NCBI RefSeq assembly: GCF_900168255.1
Contig: NZ_LT799838.1
Coordinates: 558,001 to 622,000, forward strand
Source of the DNA: Psychrobacter sp. DAB_AL43B
GTDB lineage: Bacteria; Pseudomonadota; Gammaproteobacteria; Pseudomonadales; Moraxellaceae
Direction of reading: 5' to 3'
Length of the DNA stretch: 64,000 nucleotides
In this document: in pieces, positions 60,251 to 64,000 of the stretch
How positions within the stretch are numbered: position 1 is the stretch's first letter
How the letters are laid out: every line of letters begins with the position of its first letter
Position numbers and translations under genes: made by a program
The notes under the pieces: model-generated
What the model was told of the DNA's origin: nothing
The model's database searches: none
The model's input: only the letters and a program-made list of their open reading frames with translations

Positions 60251-60309
60251 TCATAAAAATGTTTATTAGAAAAAAGACCTAGAACCACGATAAATACCCG
60301 AAAAAAATG

Positions 60310-60432
60310 CGATGATATCGCTAGCCCCAATTGTCGAGGATATAATACGGCTAGGCAAGTTGTGGTGGATTACTTTGAGACATCATCGAGCCGACAGGAA
60401 CGGCTCAAAACGCAGCCACCACTTTGACTAGC
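60310..60432. other. Nested palindromic element of unknown nature
   Basis: Outer arms CTAG-CAA (60351-60358) and TTG-CTAG (60424-60431), then GTGGTGG (60362-60368) with CCACCAC (60416-60422), then an inner hairpin GAGCCG/CGGCTC (60388-60406). Upstream is a small hairpin, GCGAT/ATCGC. It could be a structured RNA or a remnant end of a mobile element. Confidence 0.5.
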
Positions 60433-60437
60433 AGATA

Positions 60438-60478
60438 GAAATAAAAGCGGGATTGGCTACCTAAACAACCAATCCCGC
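60438..60478 (-). terminator. Terminator-like hairpin beyond the metH-tail remnant
   Basis: GCGGGATTGG and CCAATCCCGC pair perfectly around 12 nt, and the minus strand continues TTTTATTT. It would end the symporter transcript and, before the duplication, perhaps metH itself. Confidence 0.75.
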
Positions 60479-60515
60479 ATAAAACATTTCTCTGGAAAGC
60501 TCTAATTAAAATCAA

Positions 60516-60590
60516 CCCTACAAATTCCGATTCAACCACTTTTCAGCAGTTTTTATATCACTACCTTTACGGTCAGCATAAAATTTTAGC
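60516..60590 (-). pseudogene. Remnant copy of the metH 3' end
   Basis: About 75 bp align with 61744-61818 at roughly 80% identity by eye (about 14 differences). The reading frame and stop codon are kept: it encodes [24 protein letters not shown], against [24 protein letters not shown] in metH. It has no start and no upstream coding sequence, so it is a remnant or attachment-site-like duplication and not a gene. Confidence 0.8.
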
Positions 60591-60616
60591 AGAATATAAA
60601 TAAGAAGAACAGTGAC

Positions 60617-61546
60617 TTAACGAGCATCTCTCTTTGCAAAAATATTGGCAACCAGCGCACCACTAAAGTTATGCCACACACTAAATATTGCACTAGGCAA
60701 GGCAGCGACAGGATTGAAATAAGTCGCAGCAAGAGCAGCACCAAGCCCAGAGTTTTGCATACCCACTTCAATCATAATGGCACGGCGTTGCTTCTCAGTG
60801 AAGCCGGATAAGCGAGCGATTAGATACCCTAAGGTATAACCCAGCATATTGTGTAGGGCAACTACGATAAAGACGATAGCACCACTTTCTAAAATAGTTG
60901 CTTTAGAAACCGCGACAACGGCAGCTATGATAATTGAGATACCCAATACCGAAATCATAGGCAATATCTCGACAGCAAATTCGATTTTCTTACCCAAAAA
61001 TTTGTGGAAAATAACCCCTAATAATATCGGTAAAATAACGATTTTAGTAATGGTTAGCATCATACTGGCTAAATCAATATCAATCAGCTGACCGGCAAAC
61101 ACATTTAAGAGAATAGGGGTCAAAAAAGGCGCTAGTAGGGTTGATATAGAGGTAATGGCGACACTTAACGCTACATCGCCTTTGGCTAAGAAAGTAATCA
61201 CATTACTAGAAGTACCACCGGGGCAACAACCAACCAAGATAACGCCAACGGCGATTAAAGGATCAAGATTAAAGATGACGGTTAGCAAGTAGGCAATCAA
61301 AGGCATCAAAGTAAATTGCGCCAGCAGCCCTACCAATACAGGTTTAGGTCGCTTGATTATTTCTACGAAATCTTCCGCCTTCAAAGTCATACCCATACCA
61401 AACATGATGATTCCCAATATGGGTACAATCAAAAAAGCCAACGATGCGAAGAATGTAGGAAAAATAAATCCTAAGACGGCACTGACCAATGCCCAAATTG
61501 CAAAAGTTTTGCCAATCCAACTAGAAAGTAGAGCAATTTGTTTCAT
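60617..61546 (-). CDS. Bile acid:sodium symporter family transporter
   Basis: A 309-residue BASS-superfamily membrane transporter with about nine to ten hydrophobic segments. It carries the family motifs GMGMTLKAEDF and VGCCPGGTSSNVITFLAKGDVALSV (Na+ site region) and EVGMQNSGLGAALA (second crossover helix). The substrate is unknown; bacterial members carry organic anions such as pantoate or keto acids as well as bile acids. ATG 61546 is preferred over TTG 61558. It lies between metH and a duplicated metH tail, which suggests that it arrived as an insertion. Confidence 0.9.
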   Translation of the reverse strand: MKQIALLSSWIGKTFAIWALVSAVLGFIFPTFFASLAFLIVPILGIIMFGMGMTLKAEDFVEIIKRPKPVLVGLLAQFTLMPLIAYLLTVIFNLDPLIAVGVILVGCCPGGTSSNVITFLAKGDVALSVAITSISTLLAPFLTPILLNVFAGQLIDIDLASMMLTITKIVILPILLGVIFHKFLGKKIEFAVEILPMISVLGISIIIAAVVAVSKATILESGAIVFIVVALHNMLGYTLGYLIARLSGFTEKQRRAIMIEVGMQNSGLGAALAATYFNPVAALPSAIFSVWHNFSGALVANIFAKRDAR

Positions 61547-61667
61547 AACCTTTCTCAAAATAGTGAAGTAGATAATAATCTAGCATGTATATAGGCAGGA
61601 AATGATAAAAGTATTTTGTTATCAAGGTAGCGATAAGTTTGCTGACGTGAAGCAGGTTATTACTCTA

Positions 61668-61702
61668 TAAAAAATGGCTTACTTATATTAAATAAGTAAG
61701 CC
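61668..61702 (-). terminator. Terminator after metH
   Basis: GGCTTACTTAT and ATAAGTAAGCC form a perfect 11-bp stem with a 5-nt loop, followed on the minus strand by seven T. Confidence 0.9.
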
Positions 61703-61745
61703 AAATATAATTATCAGATGTCTATGAGTTAACTCAACTTCATTC

Positions 61746-64000
61746 CTACAAATTCGGATTCAACCACTTCTCAGCAGTCTTCATATCCCAGCCTTTACGC
61801 TCAGCATAACTCTCTAACTGATCGGTGCTGATTTTACCGACGTTGAAGTATTCACTATCAGGATGCGAGTAGTAAAAGCCACTAACCGAAGACGCAGGCC
61901 ACATCGCATAGCTTTCGGTCAAGATAGTACCGATAGCATCGCCTGTACCAATCCATTCAAATAGCTTACCTTTTTCGGTATGCTCAGGGCAGGCAGGGTA
62001 GCCAGGTGCTGGACGGATACCGACGTATTTTTCTTTAATCATCTCATCATTGGTTAGGTTTTCGTCAGCCTGATAGCCCCAATACTCTTTACGAATCAGC
62101 TCATGTAGATGCTCGGCAAAGGCTTCTGCTAAACGGTCAGACAAGGCTTGAGTCATAATGGCATTATAGTCATCACCAGCGGCTTTATATTTTTCAGCGA
62201 GTGCTTCTGTACCAACTATTGAGACTGTAAAGCCACCTAAATAGTCAGTATGCGTTTCCGATGGTGAGATAAAGTCTGCTAAGCTAAAGTTTGGCTTACC
62301 ACTGGCTTTGTCACTTTGTTGACGTAAATGCTCAAACTGATAGGTTGGGTTGCCACCTTGCTGTGGATCGTTATCATAAACGGTGACAGTATCCGCACCA
62401 GTACGACGTGCTGGCATCAGTTTGAATACACCTTTCGCGACGATTAATTTCTCATCAATCATCTTTTGCATCAATTCATTAGCATTATCGAACAAATCAC
62501 GCGCTGCTTCACCAACTACATCGTCTTGTAATATTCTTGGATATTTACCTGCCAGACCCCAAGAGATAAAGAACGGTGTCCAGTCGATATAAGGCAGTAG
62601 ATTGGTGATGGGATAATCATCAAGGATAACTTGTCCTAGCTTATTAGGAGTCGGCGGCACATAGTTGTCCCAGTCATCTTTAAAGCCAATGTCGATTGAT
62701 TCCGCATAGGATATCTTGGCGGCTTTTGGTTGACGCTTGGCGAGGCGCTCACGCACTTTTATATATTCTGCGCGGGTTTCATCGATCAAACCTTGACGGT
62801 GCTCTTTTGATAGCAGCTTCGTCACTACGCCGACTGAGCGCGACGCATCTGCCACGTATATGACGCCATTGTTTTGGTATTGCGGCTCAACTTTGACCGC
62901 CGTATGTGCTTTAGAGGTCGTTGCACCGCCAATCATCAAGGGCAGCGTTATACCGCGTTCTTGCATTTGTTTGGCGACATAGACCATTTCATCAAGACTT
63001 GGAGTAATCAAACCTGATAGACCAATGATATCAACTTCCTCAGCAATTGCGGTATCGAGGATTTTTTCACAGGGTACCATCACGCCCAAATCAACAATGT
63101 CATAACCGTTACAGCCAAGCACCACGCCGACGATATTTTTACCGATATCATGGACGTCACCTTTGACGGTTGCCATGAGGATTTTGCCTTTCTTTTCACC
63201 CTCGACTTTTTCCGCTTCGATGTACGGGTTGAGCCACGCGACAGACTGCTTCATGACGCGAGCGGATTTGACTACTTGCGGTAAAAACATTTTACCGGCA
63301 CCAAATAAATCACCAACGATATTCATACCGTCCATCAGTGGCCCTTCGATGACCTCTAGTGGTCTAGGATATTTCTCCCACGCTTCTTTGGTATCGGCTT
63401 CAATAAAGGTAGTGATACCTTTTACTAACGCATGGGCAATGCGCTCTTCTACTGTGCCTTCGCGCCAAGTCATGTCGACGGTGCTGTCTTTTTTCTTACC
63501 GCCGTCCTGATAGCTCTCAGCGATGGTCATTAGCCGTTCGGTGGCATCTTGACCAGTCTCGCCTTGATTGCGGTTAAGCATCACATCTTCGATGGCATCG
63601 CGTGCTTCTTTAGGAATATCGTCATATAACTCAAGCATGGCAGGGTTAACGATACCCATCGTCAAGCCATTTTGAATCGCATGATAAAGGAATACGGAGT
63701 TGATGGCTTCACGGATAGGGTTACCACGGAAACTAAATGAGACGTTCGATACGCCGCCCGATACCATGGCATTCGGCAAGTTTTCCGTAATCCATTTAGT
63801 CGCGTTGATAAAGTCGGCACCGTAGTTGTTGTGCTCAGTAATACCGGTGGCCACGGCAAAGATATTGGGGTCAAAGATAATATCTTCAGACGGGAAACCT
63901 ACTTCATTAACCAATACGTCATAGCTGCGCTTACAAATCTGAGTTTTGCGCTCAAAGGTATCGGCTTGTCCATCTTCATCAAATGCCATGACAATAATAG
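61746..64000 (-). CDS. metH: Cobalamin-dependent methionine synthase MetH, partial
   Basis: The C-terminal ~750 residues of MetH; the frame stays open through the right edge ([14 protein letters not shown]), so the true start is outside. Visible are the end of the methyl-folate (pterin-binding) domain, the cobalamin cap domain and the cobalamin-binding domain. The latter has [10 protein letters not shown] (axial His), [11 protein letters not shown] and [13 protein letters not shown]. The AdoMet activation domain ([12 protein letters not shown]) is at the C-terminus. It methylates homocysteine to methionine, the end of the pathway begun by metX at the other side of the window. Its last 23 codons are duplicated at 60516. 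Confidence 0.98.
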   Translation of the reverse strand, partial: IIVMAFDEDGQADTFERKTQICKRSYDVLVNEVGFPSEDIIFDPNIFAVATGITEHNNYGADFINATKWITENLPNAMVSGGVSNVSFSFRGNPIREAINSVFLYHAIQNGLTMGIVNPAMLELYDDIPKEARDAIEDVMLNRNQGETGQDATERLMTIAESYQDGGKKKDSTVDMTWREGTVEERIAHALVKGITTFIEADTKEAWEKYPRPLEVIEGPLMDGMNIVGDLFGAGKMFLPQVVKSARVMKQSVAWLNPYIEAEKVEGEKKGKILMATVKGDVHDIGKNIVGVVLGCNGYDIVDLGVMVPCEKILDTAIAEEVDIIGLSGLITPSLDEMVYVAKQMQERGITLPLMIGGATTSKAHTAVKVEPQYQNNGVIYVADASRSVGVVTKLLSKEHRQGLIDETRAEYIKVRERLAKRQPKAAKISYAESIDIGFKDDWDNYVPPTPNKLGQVILDDYPITNLLPYIDWTPFFISWGLAGKYPRILQDDVVGEAARDLFDNANELMQKMIDEKLIVAKGVFKLMPARRTGADTVTVYDNDPQQGGNPTYQFEHLRQQSDKASGKPNFSLADFISPSETHTDYLGGFTVSIVGTEALAEKYKAAGDDYNAIMTQALSDRLAEAFAEHLHELIRKEYWGYQADENLTNDEMIKEKYVGIRPAPGYPACPEHTEKGKLFEWIGTGDAIGTILTESYAMWPASSVSGFYYSHPDSEYFNVGKISTDQLESYAERKGWDMKTAEKWLNPNL

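Larger units (their letters stand above)
60251..60616. other. Gap with palindromic element and metH-tail remnant
   Basis: 366 bp between the HNH-NTPase gene and the symporter gene. In order it holds a nested palindrome (60310-60432), a terminator-like hairpin (60438-60478) and a diverged copy of the metH 3' end (60516-60590). No complete gene. Confidence 0.6.

Noticed and set aside
60310..60432. Reading the nested palindrome as an integron attC site or retron msr-msd RNA
   Set aside because: No GTTRRRY/RYYYAAC core pair in the right places, no integron integrase and no reverse transcriptase in the window.
60586..60771. A 61-codon hydrophobic frame overlapping the symporter C-terminus
   Set aside because: It is an alternative frame of the membrane-helix codons of the symporter; no ribosome-binding site.

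Overview
The window looks like a stretch of chromosome from a Psychrobacter-type gammaproteobacterium (Moraxellaceae). I base this on the protein sequences and gene order, such as the tRNA-Thr/Tyr/Gly/Thr-tuf cluster, aat-trxB facing ftsK, and a cold-type lipase with its foldase. Base composition is moderate, except for one clearly AT-rich gene. No search was run, so all family names are recognition from sequence.

Layout. 1-1637: metW (cut by the window edge) and metX, overlapping ATGA, on the minus strand. 2018-13084: hemH, an acidic orphan, an SDR oxidoreductase, a small membrane protein, polA, an Ohr peroxidase, a lipoprotein, prfC and a DUF3298-type exported protein. 13167-17199: an FHA membrane protein, then four tRNAs leading into tuf with a strong terminator. 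17294-24308: rimI-like, merR-like, aat-trxB and divergent ftsK. 24416-37398: a small exported protein, an amidase, a DODA-type dioxygenase, rlmH, DUF2147, a DUF421 protein, a small membrane protein, a DacB-type penicillin-binding protein, a DnaQ-like exonuclease with a CBS/nucleotidyltransferase partner, dapC and an orphan membrane protein. 37518-46037: glnD and map, then lipase and lipase foldase, a META-domain lipoprotein and a TolB-like propeller lipoprotein.

46343-56116 is a less ordinary block: a YqiJ-like membrane/OB protein, a flotillin (YqiK-like), a roughly 2,030-residue AAA+ ATPase and two tandem 55-56 residue zinc-ribbon (DUF2256-type) genes. It is followed by an AT-rich 1,350-residue gene that fuses an HNH nuclease to a STAND-like P-loop NTPase (56198-60250). 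This is the best candidate here for an uncharacterised anti-phage or other conflict system.

Downstream of it are a nested palindromic element and a diverged duplicate of the last ~23 codons of metH, complete with a terminator-like hairpin. Then come a bile-acid/sodium symporter family gene and metH, which runs off the right edge. The duplicated metH tail suggests that DNA has been inserted at the 3' end of metH.

A 68-86 bp hairpin repeat occurs three times between genes (14423, 20516, 49253). Its terminal arms differ between copies yet still pair. No rRNA, CRISPR array, complete insertion sequence or prophage was seen.
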